The notes under the pieces are model-generated. The model was not told where the DNA came from and ran no database searches. It saw nothing but the letters and a program-made list of their open reading frames with translations. The position numbers were made by a program, and so were the translations under genes. Below are positions 1-6,084 of a stretch of 6,556 bases of DNA, piece by piece (within the stretch, counting starts at the first letter, position 1; every line of letters starts with the position of its first letter). This DNA comes from Acidobacteriota bacterium (GTDB taxonomy: Bacteria > Actinomycetota > Acidimicrobiia > Acidimicrobiales > UBA8190): NCBI GenBank assembly GCA_028872975.1, contig JAGWNV010000150.1, positions 1 to 6,556 on the forward strand, in the 5' to 3' direction.

Positions 1-34
1 CGAGCAGGGGAGGGGGCCGGCACCGGCGACCCGG

Positions 35-40
35 TAGGGT
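35..40 (+). promoter_or_regulatory. Candidate -10 element for the esterase gene
   Basis: TAGGGT fits the TAnnnT pattern of actinobacterial -10 elements and ends 7 bases before the GTG at 48. That spacing suits a leaderless transcript beginning at the start codon. No convincing -35 hexamer is seen upstream. The AGGG within the same bases could instead act as a ribosome binding site for the GTG at 48. Confidence 0.3.
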
Positions 41-47
41 GCCGCCC

Positions 48-1070
48 GTGCCCCTCCCCTGGCGCAAGGACCTCGCCGGCCGGGTGGAGGACCACGTCCT
101 GTACGCCCCGTCGTTGGCCGCCAACCCGCTCGGCGACCCCGCCCAACGCCCCCTGCGGGTCTATCTCCCACCGGGTTACGACGACGACCCGGGCCGGCGG
201 TACCCCTCGGTGTACGTCCTCCAAGGCTACAGCGGCCATCTCGGGATGGCCGACAACCGCAGCGCCTTCCGGCTCACCTTCCTGGAGCTCGCCGACGAGC
301 TCTTCGAAGGCGGCGGGGCCCCGCCCTGCATCCTCGTGTTCGTCGACGCATGGACCGCCTACGGGGGATCCCAGTTCGTCGACTCCCCGGGCACGGGCCG
401 CTACCACACCTACCTCTGCGACGACGTGGTTCCCTTCGTCGACAGCGGGTTCCGGACCTTGCCGGGGGCCGCCCACCGGGGTCTGCACGGAAAGTCCAGC
501 GGGGGATTCGGCGCCCTCGTCACGCCGATGCTGCGCCCCGACCTGTTCGGGGGGCTCGCCAGCCACGCCGGGGACGCCCTGTACGAGTACTGCTATATCC
601 CCGAGTTCGCCAAGGCCGTCCGGGCCCTGCGGGAGTACGACGGATCGATCGAGGCGTGGTGGGACGACTTCCGGGGGCGGGTCGCCTTCACCAAGTCGGC
701 CGACGACACCCTCCTCATGATGCTCGGCGTGTCGGCCTGCTTCTCCGCCACCGAGGACGGGACGCCGGTGCTGCCTTTCGACCCCCACACCGGGCGACTG
801 CGCGAGGAGACCTGGGCGCGGTGGCTGGACTGGGACCCGGTGCGGATGGTGCCCCGCTACGCCGAAGCCCTGGCCGGGCTCCGGGCCATCTGGCTCGACG
901 GGGGGCGGAGCGACGAGTGGTACCTCGAGATCGGCGCCGGTGCCGTCCGCGACGCCATAACCGGGGCCGGCGTGTCCGACGTCCACTTCGAGCTCTTCGA
1001 CGGGGGCCACGGCCGTATCGAGTACCGCTACCCCCTGTCGCTCGCCTATCTGGCCGAGCGCCTCCAGTAA
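48..1070 (+). CDS. Esterase family protein (esterase D / antigen 85-like alpha/beta hydrolase)
   Basis: Predicted alpha/beta hydrolase of the putative esterase family (PF00756 type), probably cleaving carboxylic esters; the natural substrate is unknown. Counting from the GTG at 39 (343 residues), the strand region LRVYLPPGY lies at 39-47, and the nucleophile elbow GKSSGGFGAL at 151-160 makes Ser153 the likely nucleophile. Asp292 in GGRSDEWYL is the likely acid and His324 in GGHGRIEYR the likely base, so the triad looks complete. There is no signal peptide or membrane segment, so it is probably cytoplasmic. I prefer the GTG at 48 because AGGG/TAGGGT lies just upstream of it; the in-frame GTG at 39 adds three residues and cannot be excluded. 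It stands alone on the plus strand and converges on the gene ending at 1124. The family call is firm; the function is not. Confidence 0.88.
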   Translation: MPLPWRKDLAGRVEDHVLYAPSLAANPLGDPAQRPLRVYLPPGYDDDPGRRYPSVYVLQGYSGHLGMADNRSAFRLTFLELADELFEGGGAPPCILVFVDAWTAYGGSQFVDSPGTGRYHTYLCDDVVPFVDSGFRTLPGAAHRGLHGKSSGGFGALVTPMLRPDLFGGLASHAGDALYEYCYIPEFAKAVRALREYDGSIEAWWDDFRGRVAFTKSADDTLLMMLGVSACFSATEDGTPVLPFDPHTGRLREETWARWLDWDPVRMVPRYAEALAGLRAIWLDGGRSDEWYLEIGAGAVRDAITGAGVSDVHFELFDGGHGRIEYRYPLSLAYLAERLQ

Positions 1071-1074
1071 TCGC

Positions 1075-1098
1075 CCGGCCGGCCCGGCCTCCGGCCGG
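1075..1098. terminator. GC-rich hairpin between convergent genes, possible bidirectional terminator
   Basis: CCGGCCGG at 1075-1082 can pair with the identical self-complementary CCGGCCGG at 1091-1098 across an 8-base loop. It starts 4 bases after the esterase stop and lies 25 bases beyond the end of the facing gene. There is no T-tract on either strand, so it is a terminator candidate by position and stem only. Confidence 0.35.
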
Positions 1099-1123
1099 TC
1101 GCGGCCGACGGGGAGGACGACGC

Positions 1124-1600
1124 TCAGCGGGGCCAGGTGAGCGAGGACGACCGCCGGCTCACCAGCCGGCGAAGCTCCCCCTTGTTGGCCACGTCGGCCA
1201 GCAGCGCCTGGTGCCCGCAGCCGAGACGGGCGACGAGGGGCCCGAACTGCGAGTCGACGGGCACCTCGACGAAGACCCGCTCGCCTCCCTCGGCCCACTT
1301 CCGCACGATGTCGGCCAGTGGTTCCCCTGCCCGGGCCGGCACCTGCCGGCGCAGGATGAGGGAAGTCGGCTCGAGGGACGTCTCCTCGGGGCCGCCGGCG
1401 GTCATCAGACAGTCGAAGGCGACGGTGCTGCCGTCGACGCCGGTGGCGAAGAGTGCCTCCCCGCGGACGACGGCGCGGTGGTGGCCGACATGCGGCCGCC
1501 CGAGCGCGACCCGGGCCGTCGCCTCCCGCCTCGATTGCCAGGAACAGGCGATCGTTGCCAGCACGGCCGTCACTGCGAGGACTGTGAACGCCACCGACAC
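1124..1600 (-). CDS. Hypothetical protein with one N-terminal membrane segment
   Basis: A 158-residue protein I do not recognise. Residues about 4-20 are strongly hydrophobic and are followed by SWQSRRE, which is typical of a single membrane anchor with a positive cytoplasmic flank. The remainder (about 25-158) is soluble, mixed alpha/beta in character, with Cys64 and Cys128 and a basic, serine-rich C-terminus. The GTG start at 1600 is well supported: an AGGAAGGGAG ribosome binding site sits about 5 bases upstream. That site, plus sensible amino-acid composition, separates it from the overlapping plus-strand open frames. It follows the CsbD-like gene on the same strand after 34 bases, so the two may be co-transcribed. 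No function is proposed. Confidence 0.7.
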   Translation of the reverse strand: MSVAFTVLAVTAVLATIACSWQSRREATARVALGRPHVGHHRAVVRGEALFATGVDGSTVAFDCLMTAGGPEETSLEPTSLILRRQVPARAGEPLADIVRKWAEGGERVFVEVPVDSQFGPLVARLGCGHQALLADVANKGELRRLVSRRSSSLTWPR

Positions 1601-1634
1601 GGCCGCTCCCTTCCTCGGCGATCAGCCGATCGCC

Positions 1635-1811
1635 TCAGTCGCGCCGCAGGGCGTCTTTGACCTTCTCGCCCGCCTGCTTCACGTCGCCCTTGACCTCGTC
1701 CACGCTGCCTTCACGCCGGGTGGACTCGTCGCCGGTGGCCGAGCCCACGCCCTGCTTGGCCCGGCCCTCGATCTCCTCGGCCTTGTCCTTCGCCTTGTCC
1801 ATGTCAGCCAT
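1635..1811 (-). CDS. CsbD-like stress-response protein
   Basis: A 58-residue, highly charged, helix-forming protein of the CsbD family (PF05532), small proteins often induced by general stress and of unknown molecular function. The typical actinobacterial pattern is visible: DKAKDKAEEIEGRAKQGVGSATGD at the N-terminus, then a Gly-Ser-Val-Asp turn and DEVKGDVKQAGEKVKDALRRD at the end, with spaced Lys, Ala and Glu and no Cys or aromatic residues. I chose the ATG at 1811. A GTG at 1889 would add 26 Pro/Gly/Arg-rich residues unlike the family, and an ATG at 1802 would remove three. No Shine-Dalgarno sequence precedes the ATG; a 16-base palindrome occupies that place. It is probably cytoplasmic and may be co-transcribed with the membrane-anchored gene that follows. 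Confidence 0.88.
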   Translation of the reverse strand: MADMDKAKDKAEEIEGRAKQGVGSATGDESTRREGSVDEVKGDVKQAGEKVKDALRRD

Positions 1812-1818
1812 GCACTGT

Positions 1819-1834
1819 GCGTACCCGGGTACGC
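1819..1834. repeat. 16-bp perfect palindrome just upstream of the CsbD-like gene
   Basis: GCGTACCCGGGTACGC is a perfect inverted repeat ending 7 bases before the ATG at 1811. It lies where the ribosome binding site would be expected. It could be an operator for a dimeric regulator, or a hairpin in the leader RNA. Its position is observed; its role is inferred. Confidence 0.45.
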
Positions 1835-1894
1835 CCGGATACAACCTCGGCCGCCCCTCGAGCCTGGGGCAACCGGGATGGCACGGCACCGGGA

Positions 1895-1917
1895 CCTCGA
1901 CGCCGTCCCCGTCGAGG
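1895..1917 (-). terminator. Hairpin after the CSCGW-motif gene, candidate terminator
   Basis: CCTCGACG and CGTCGAGG form a perfect 8-bp stem around a 7-base loop, beginning 2 bases beyond the stop codon at 1920. The placement suits a transcript end, but no U-run follows, so it could instead be a 3' stabilising hairpin. Confidence 0.4.
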
Positions 1918-1919
1918 GG

Positions 1920-2246
1920 TCAGTGCGCGGGAGGCGTCGCCGGTTCGTCGAGCAGCCGGACGTTGGGCTGCTTGGGCGCGGGCGGGCGGATGGCGATGGC
2001 ACCGGCGTCGGTCAGGTGCCGGCGCGTCGCCGACCAGGCGGTGAACGCTGACATCGCCTCCGAGGCCCACCCGCAGCTGCAGCCCGCCGTCCAGATGCCC
2101 TTGCGGCGTCGGACGTCGGTCTGGTGACGGGTGTCGTGGGGCCCGGTCCGGGGATCGGGACGCTCTGCCGATGGTTCGGGCATCCCCCGGCCATGCCCAC
2201 GACCCGCTTCCTTCACACCGCTGTTGCGGCGGGCGCCCTCGGTCAT
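1920..2246 (-). CDS. Small hypothetical protein with a CSCGW motif
   Basis: A 108-residue protein. The N-terminal 45 residues are polar and probably disordered (rich in Gly, Arg, Pro). The conserved-looking core is GIWTAGCSCGWASEAMSAFTAWSATRRHL, residues about 50-77. A CSCGW motif followed by a short helix and a terminal His (Cys56, Cys58, His77) recurs in small actinobacterial proteins and may bind a metal; only two cysteines are present, so a full zinc ribbon is not shown. The tail is Pro-rich. I chose the ATG at 2246 because a TAnnnT -10 element ends 7 bases before it, suiting leaderless translation; a TTG at 2276 would add ten residues. It lies downstream of the ECF operon on the same strand but is separated by a hairpin, so it is probably transcribed separately. 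The gene looks real because of this core; its function is unknown. Confidence 0.6.
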   Translation of the reverse strand: MTEGARRNSGVKEAGRGHGRGMPEPSAERPDPRTGPHDTRHQTDVRRRKGIWTAGCSCGWASEAMSAFTAWSATRRHLTDAGAIAIRPPAPKQPNVRLLDEPATPPAH

Positions 2247-2253
2247 GGGCTCG

Positions 2254-2259
2254 ACTGTA
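2254..2259 (-). promoter_or_regulatory. Candidate -10 element for the CSCGW-motif gene
   Basis: On the minus strand TACAGT matches TAnnnT and ends 7 bases before the ATG at 2246, the spacing expected of a leaderless transcript. No clear -35 is present. Confidence 0.35.
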
Positions 2260-2274
2260 TTGCCGTCCTTCCGC

Positions 2275-2304
2275 AACGACCGCCCAATGCGTTTGCGGTC
2301 CGTT
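2275..2304 (-). terminator. Hairpin downstream of the ECF operon, candidate terminator
   Basis: On the minus strand AAC-G-GACCGC pairs with GCGGTC-GTT, a 6-bp stem plus 3 further pairs beyond a bulged G, around an 11-base loop. It begins 26 bases after the S-component stop and precedes the promoter of the next gene. It lacks a U-tract. Confidence 0.35.
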
Positions 2305-2330
2305 CACCTGGCCTCCTCGACCCGCCCTCC

Positions 2331-3131
2331 TCAGAGGTCCAGGGCGAGGAGCTCCTCCATGGCGGGCTCGGGGACGACCTCGGCCCGGAGCCGGCCCTGC
2401 AGTCGCGACAGGGCGACGAGGACGGGCAGTCCCACGGCGGTGACGAGCACGGCGTTGCCGACGGCGCGGAAGGTGTCGTAGCCGAGGGAGGTGACGAGGT
2501 AGAAGCGGCCGAAGTGGCGGGCGGCCAGCGCCACCGGCATGCCGAGGTGGAAGCCGAGGCCGGGGGCGGACTGGTAGAAGGTCCAGTTCCACACGTCCAT
2601 GGCGGCGCCGAACCCGTAGCCGCTCACGAGCCCGGTGACGGCGAGCACCACGACGTCACGCCTGCCCGGCCGTCCTCGGCGAGACCGGCCGGCGAGCCCG
2701 GCGAACGCCCCCACCCAGCCGACGGCGAAGAGCTGGTACGGGACCCAGGGGCCCAGGCTGCCCGTCACGAGCGAGGAGACGAGGAGGGAGACGGCGCCGA
2801 GGATGAAGCCGTAGCCGGCGCCGAAGACGTAGCCGCCGCAGAGGATGAGGAGGAAGATGGGACTGAACCCGCCGATCCCGGTGATCACCACGGCGCGCGC
2901 TGCGGCGTCGAGCGCGGCGAGGGCGGCCAGGAGGGCGAGGCTGCGGGCGTCGAGCCGGCGGGCGAAGAGCTCCACGCAGACGAGGGCGGCGGCGGTGCCG
3001 AGCCCGATGGCCGTCGTGGAGGCGGCGCCGGGGAGCACGCCGCCGAGGAAGGGCCAGAGGAACAACCCGATCCCCACCGCCGAGCAGGCGGCGAGCGCCG
3101 CACCCTCCCACGCGCCCACACGGCGGGTCAT
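2331..3131 (-). CDS. ECF transporter S component (substrate-binding membrane subunit), probably for cobalamin
   Basis: Predicted integral membrane subunit that binds the vitamin and, with EcfT and the ATPase, forms an energy-coupling-factor importer. The 266 residues hold about six to eight hydrophobic segments (roughly 12-30, 38-54, 66-84, 90-108, 109-128, 133-148, 160-178 and 222-242). GFSPIFLLILCGGYVFGAGYGFILGA (about 88-113) and TGSLGPWVPYQLFAVGWVGAFAGL (about 123-146) look like the GxxxGxxxG-rich helices and the GPWxPxQ segment of CbrT-like S components. The later DVWNWTFYQ and RAVGNAVL segments also fit actinobacterial S components. It is longer than many S components. Its ATG overlaps the stop of the ATPase gene (ATGA at 3131-3128), so translation is probably coupled. 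Cobalamin specificity is inferred from the upstream B12 riboswitch and the lipoprotein, not from binding residues. It is the last gene of the operon. Confidence 0.88.
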   Translation of the reverse strand: MTRRVGAWEGAALAACSAVGIGLFLWPFLGGVLPGAASTTAIGLGTAAALVCVELFARRLDARSLALLAALAALDAAARAVVITGIGGFSPIFLLILCGGYVFGAGYGFILGAVSLLVSSLVTGSLGPWVPYQLFAVGWVGAFAGLAGRSRRGRPGRRDVVVLAVTGLVSGYGFGAAMDVWNWTFYQSAPGLGFHLGMPVALAARHFGRFYLVTSLGYDTFRAVGNAVLVTAVGLPVLVALSRLQGRLRAEVVPEPAMEELLALDL

Positions 3132-4609
3132 GTGCCGGCCACCGGCGTGTCGGCCCGCACGGCGGGACGGGGTGCCGACCCCGGCCGCAGGCAGCCGTCG
3201 GCGATGTGCACCGTCCGGGCCCCGAGATCGGCGGCGAGACGGTGGTCGTGGGTGGCGAGGACGACCGAGGAGCCTCCGGCGGTGAGCCTTCCGAGCGCCG
3301 TCGCCAACGACCGGCGGGCGGCGCCGTCCATGCCGCGGGTGGGCTCGTCGAGGAGCACCAGGCGGGGGTCGCCGGCGAGCACCGTGGCCAGGCCGGCGCG
3401 CTGTCGCTGGCCCACCGACAGATCCCTCGGATCGCGGTCGGCCAGGCCGGTCAGGCCGAACACCTCGAGGACGCCCTCGGCGCCGCCCTCCGCCTGCGAC
3501 CAGCGAAGGGTCTGTTCGACCTCGGCCCGGACGCTGGCCCGGTGGAGGAGGAGCCCGGGTTCCTGGGGGAGGTAGGCGATCCGGCCCGGGCGCCGCCCGA
3601 CGCGCCCCGACACCGGGGGCACGATCCCGGCGAGGGTGCGCAGCAGGGTCGTCTTCCCGGCGCCGTTCGCCCCGGTGACGACCACGACCTCGCCGGCGGC
3701 CCCCGAGGCGTGGGCGTCGGTGACGAGCGCCCGGCCGGCGATCCCGATGGCCGCCCCCTCGAGCGACCAGACCTCCGCACCGCCCGCCACGCCGGGTGAC
3801 CTCCCGTCGCCGGCGCTCTCGAGAGGCGCGTCCGGGACATCCATGGCGGCGACGTCGGCAGCGCCGGCGAGACGGCGCACCTCCCCGTCCGAGACGGAGA
3901 GGACCTGGTCGAGGCCGGGCAGCCCGGCCAGGCGGTGCTCGGCGACGATCACGGTGTGGCCCTCGTCGGCCAACGCCCCGAGCGTGGCGAGGAGGGCAGT
4001 TGCACCGGCGTCGTCGAGCTGGGAGAGGGGCTCGTCCAGCACGACGACGTCCGGCGCGGCGGCCAAGGCGGCGGCCAGGGCCACACGCTGGCGCTCGCCG
4101 CCGGACAGGGTCCGGATGCGGCGGCCGGCCAGCGCGGCGATGCCGGCGCGGTCGAGGGCGTCGGCCACCCGGGCGCGGATGACGGCGGGGTCGAGGGCGA
4201 GGTTCTCGGCGGCGAAGGCCACCTCCCGTCGGACGGTGCCCCGCACGAAGCCGGTGTCCGGCTCCTGGAAGACGAAGCCCACCGACCGGGCCAGGTCGCG
4301 CGTGGGCGTCCGGAGGACGTCCATGCCGCACACCGTGGCCGCCCCGCCCACCAGGCCGCCGTGGAAGTGGGGGACGAGCCCGTTGAGCGCCCGGAGCAAG
4401 GTCGACTTGCCCGACCCCGAGTCGCCGGCCACCAGGGTGAGCCCCGGTCCGAAGGCGGCCTCGATGCGTCGCAGCGCCGGTACGGGCCGTCCCTCCCAGG
4501 CCGGATAGGCATAGCTGAAGCCCTCGAAGGTGGCCGTCGGCGAGTCCGCCGACGAGTCCGCCGACGAGGCTCCGAACGAGGCCGTCGAGGTCGGCGCCAG
4601 GTGGGACAC
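3128..4609 (-). CDS. ECF transporter ATPase, two fused ABC domains (EcfA-EcfA')
   Basis: Cytoplasmic motor of the ECF importer: two ABC ATPase domains in one 493-residue chain, where many organisms have two separate proteins. Domain 1: Walker A GDSGSGKST (62-70), Q-loop Gln115 in FVFQEPD, signature LSGGERQ (168-174), Walker B VVVLDEP with Glu193, and switch His225 in AEH. Domain 2: Walker A GANGAGKTT (313-321), Q-loop Gln349 in LPQEPG, signature LSVGQRQ (397-403), Walker B LVLLDEP with Glu422, and switch His454 in THDH. All key catalytic residues are present in both halves; the second signature has Val where Gly is usual. The domains are joined by an Ala/Gly/Asp-rich linker (about 248-278). 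The GTG at 4609 follows the EcfT stop by 18 bases without a clear Shine-Dalgarno. The first 27 residues are low-complexity, so a slightly later start is possible. Confidence 0.95.
   Translation of the reverse strand: MSHLAPTSTASFGASSADSSADSPTATFEGFSYAYPAWEGRPVPALRRIEAAFGPGLTLVAGDSGSGKSTLLRALNGLVPHFHGGLVGGAATVCGMDVLRTPTRDLARSVGFVFQEPDTGFVRGTVRREVAFAAENLALDPAVIRARVADALDRAGIAALAGRRIRTLSGGERQRVALAAALAAAPDVVVLDEPLSQLDDAGATALLATLGALADEGHTVIVAEHRLAGLPGLDQVLSVSDGEVRRLAGAADVAAMDVPDAPLESAGDGRSPGVAGGAEVWSLEGAAIGIAGRALVTDAHASGAAGEVVVVTGANGAGKTTLLRTLAGIVPPVSGRVGRRPGRIAYLPQEPGLLLHRASVRAEVEQTLRWSQAEGGAEGVLEVFGLTGLADRDPRDLSVGQRQRAGLATVLAGDPRLVLLDEPTRGMDGAARRSLATALGRLTAGGSSVVLATHDHRLAADLGARTVHIADGCLRPGSAPRPAVRADTPVAGT
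4542..4568 (-). repeat. Short 12-bp tandem repeat in the ATPase N-terminus
   Basis: The 12-bp unit GAGTCCGCCGAC (plus strand) occurs twice in tandem at 4542-4553 and 4554-4565, followed by GAG. It encodes the SSADSSAD stretch of the low-complexity leader before the first ABC domain. It keeps the frame and lies outside the catalytic fold. Confidence 0.6.
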
Positions 4610-4627
4610 GGCCGGGCGTCCGGTCGC

Positions 4628-5461
4628 TCAGGCCGTTCCGGCCGGCACGAGGAGGGCGGCGGCGGCGACGAGGAGGGCAGGGGCGAGGAGGACGGCGGTG
4701 ACGGCGGGGACCGAGGGGGTCGGATACGGGTACCAGGCCGGGCCGCCGGTGAGGCGGGCCACGACCAGCACCACGACCGACGCGGCGGCGAGGGCGACGA
4801 CGACGACGGCGCGCCCGCTGCGCTCCCGTTCGGCGGCGCTGGTGCGGGGGCCGGAGCCGAAGGCCCGGGCTTCCATCGACTCGGCGAGCTCGGTCGACCG
4901 CTCGATGGCGCCGAGCAGCACGGGGACGGCGAGGTCGACCATGGCCCTCGGCCCCTTGGGCCGCCAGCCACGAAGGCGCTGGGCGTCGCGGACGGCCACG
5001 AAGCTCGCCACCGTGGCGGGTACGAGGTTGAGCGCGGCGCCGAGGGCGGCGCCGGTGCGGTGCAGGGGGCGGGGCAGGGCGTCGACGAGGTCTGCGGGCT
5101 CGAGGACGAGCGACAGGACGGCCGTGACCGAGACGGCGGCGACGAGGGCGAGGGCGATGGCCCCGCCCTCGATGAAGCCCTCCGTCGTCAGCTGGCCGCC
5201 CACGAGGGGGACCCAGCTCGGCACGACGACCACGACGGTTGCGCCCACGTGGGCGAGGAGCCCGTTCACGAGCACGGTGATCGCCGCCAGCGCCACCAGG
5301 CCGAAGGCCAGGGGCCGCAGTCCCCGGTCCGGCTCCCGGCGCCTGGCGAGGAGCCACCAGGCACCGGCGAGGACGACGGCCTGGGGCACCGGATCGGCGC
5401 TGCCGAGGGCGACGGCGAGCCCGGCTGCCACCCAGGCACCGACGGCGGCCGGTCGGGTCAC
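4628..5461 (-). CDS. ECF transporter transmembrane coupling protein EcfT
   Basis: Membrane subunit that links the S component to the ATPase. The 277 residues contain hydrophobic helices at about 8-20, 27-39, 49-69, 100-120, 139-157, 217-236 and 251-272, with a long cytoplasmic coupling region between. Two short Ala-Arg-type coupling motifs mark the family: DAQRLRGW (159-166) and MEARAFGSG (196-204), the helices that dock in the grooves of the two ATPase domains. EPADLVDALP (121-130) is also typical. The start is GTG at 5461, with GAGG about 11 bases upstream. That GTG overlaps the stop of a 17-codon ORF (GTGA), which suggests coupled translation. The gene follows the lipoprotein by 46 bases and precedes the fused ATPase by 18 bases, so all are in one operon. 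Confidence 0.93.
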   Translation of the reverse strand: MTRPAAVGAWVAAGLAVALGSADPVPQAVVLAGAWWLLARRREPDRGLRPLAFGLVALAAITVLVNGLLAHVGATVVVVVPSWVPLVGGQLTTEGFIEGGAIALALVAAVSVTAVLSLVLEPADLVDALPRPLHRTGAALGAALNLVPATVASFVAVRDAQRLRGWRPKGPRAMVDLAVPVLLGAIERSTELAESMEARAFGSGPRTSAAERERSGRAVVVVALAAASVVVLVVARLTGGPAWYPYPTPSVPAVTAVLLAPALLVAAAALLVPAGTA

Positions 5462-5511
5462 GCCCGGGTGCGCCTCGTGGGGGCCTCTCGTTGCCGGCGG
5501 TGCGCCGTCAT
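5458..5511 (-). CDS. Possible 17-codon bridging ORF (coupling peptide)
   Basis: This tiny ORF would encode MTAHRRQREAPTRRTRA, a very basic peptide. Its ATG overlaps the lipoprotein stop as ATGA (5511-5508), and its TGA overlaps the EcfT start as GTGA (5461-5458). It therefore fills the intercistronic gap exactly. No Shine-Dalgarno precedes it; translation would depend on ribosomes terminating at the lipoprotein stop. The peptide resembles no family I know. The geometry is seen directly, and a role as a ribosome relay is inference. Chance occurrence in a gap this short is possible. Confidence 0.3.
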   Translation of the reverse strand: MTAHRRQREAPTRRTRA

Positions 5512-6041
5512 GCCGGCCTGGGTGCAGGAGGGGGAGCGGGGTCGCCCTGGGGCGAGTCGTAGCGGAGCCCGAGGGAGTCGCCGGGATGCAAGGTGACCTG
5601 GCTCACGCCCGTGCTGGGGCTGACCCACGGCTTGCCGTCGCTGGACACGAACACGGCCCAGTAGTCGGCGTTCGAGGGCAGGCACTGGCTGTAGTGGGCC
5701 GGGACGTGGTCCACCTGGCAGATGCCGAGTCCCAGGCTCCCGCCGAAGTCCTGGGTGCCGAGCTCGACGCCGCTGTCGTGCAGCAGGGTCGTCGCCGAGA
5801 TGGTGGACGGGGCGAAGCCGACGCAGTGGGCCACCACGGTCCCGGCCGAGGGCTCCACCACGACCCTGGCGTGATGGGCGCCGGAGACGCCGCTACAGGA
5901 GCCGTCCGAGGATGACGCCCCGGCACCGGCCGATCCGCCGGTGCTCGAGCAGGCGCCGAGGCCGAAGCCCATACCGGCCAGCGCCAGGGCACCGGTGGCG
6001 GCGCGCGCCGCGGGAAGGGAGAACAGCGAACGGCGTGACAT
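5508..6041 (-). CDS. Secreted lipoprotein with a DUF4430/transcobalamin-like C-terminal domain
   Basis: A 177-residue exported lipoprotein, probably an extracellular corrinoid-capture protein. The N-terminus MSRRSLFSL, a hydrophobic stretch (about 11-29) and the lipobox LGAC give cleavage before Cys31; the twin Arg could mean Tat export. A Ser/Gly/Ala-rich tether (32-55) follows. Residues about 58-163 resemble DUF4430, the fold of the transcobalamin C-terminal region: a VV..C.GF...TISATTLLHDSGV start, a Gly-rich FGGSLGLGICQVDHVP middle, and YWAVFVSSDGKPWVSPSTGVSQVTLHPGDSLGLRY, the YW...G...GD pattern of that family. Cys49, 73, 108 and 120 could form two disulfides. The tail is Pro-rich. The ATG at 6041 has AGGAG 8 bases upstream. 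It is the first gene under the B12 riboswitch. The lipoprotein call is strong; the domain call is by eye, and B12 binding is inferred. Confidence 0.85.
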   Translation of the reverse strand: MSRRSLFSLPAARAATGALALAGMGFGLGACSSTGGSAGAGASSSDGSCSGVSGAHHARVVVEPSAGTVVAHCVGFAPSTISATTLLHDSGVELGTQDFGGSLGLGICQVDHVPAHYSQCLPSNADYWAVFVSSDGKPWVSPSTGVSQVTLHPGDSLGLRYDSPQGDPAPPPAPRPA

Positions 6042-6047
6042 GGTGCA

Positions 6048-6084
6048 CTCTCCTTCGGGGTGATCTCGCCCCTTGTCGGGAGAG
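6048..6084 (-). promoter_or_regulatory. Expression platform: hairpin that can mask the lipoprotein ribosome binding site
   Basis: Just after the B12 box, CTCTCC (plus-strand 6079-6084) is exactly complementary to GGAGAG (6048-6053), which contains the Shine-Dalgarno core of the lipoprotein gene. Inside it, GGGG and CCCC form a second stem around an 8-base loop. The nested hairpin would hide the ribosome binding site, which suggests translational control by the riboswitch. No U-tract follows, so an attenuator is less likely. Confidence 0.6.

Noticed and set aside
350..1660. Plus-strand open frame overlapping the esterase and running into the convergent region
   Set aside because: An Arg/Pro-rich shadow of the esterase frame. 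It reads through a hairpin region and has no domain or start signal.
1812..1889. A 26-residue N-terminal extension of the CsbD-like protein from the GTG at 1889
   Set aside because: The added residues are Pro/Gly/Arg/Cys-rich and unlike the CsbD family, and they would run across the palindrome; the ATG at 1811 begins exactly at the family's usual start.
2124..3575. Plus-strand open frame of 483 codons antisense to the S component and ATPase
   Set aside because: Low-complexity Glu/Gly/Ala product with no family features, opposite conserved membrane and ABC sequence.
2331..5357. A single 1008-codon minus-strand open frame spanning the S component, ATPase and part of EcfT
   Set aside because: Only its last 266 codons are a real gene. 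The upstream part is Arg/Pro-rich low-complexity sequence read out of frame through the ATPase and EcfT genes, as expected at this GC content.
3935..5596. Long plus-strand open frame of 553 codons antisense to the ATPase and EcfT
   Set aside because: Its product is Gly/Glu/Asp/Arg-rich with no recognisable domain, and it lies wholly opposite well-supported genes; it is a GC-rich shadow.
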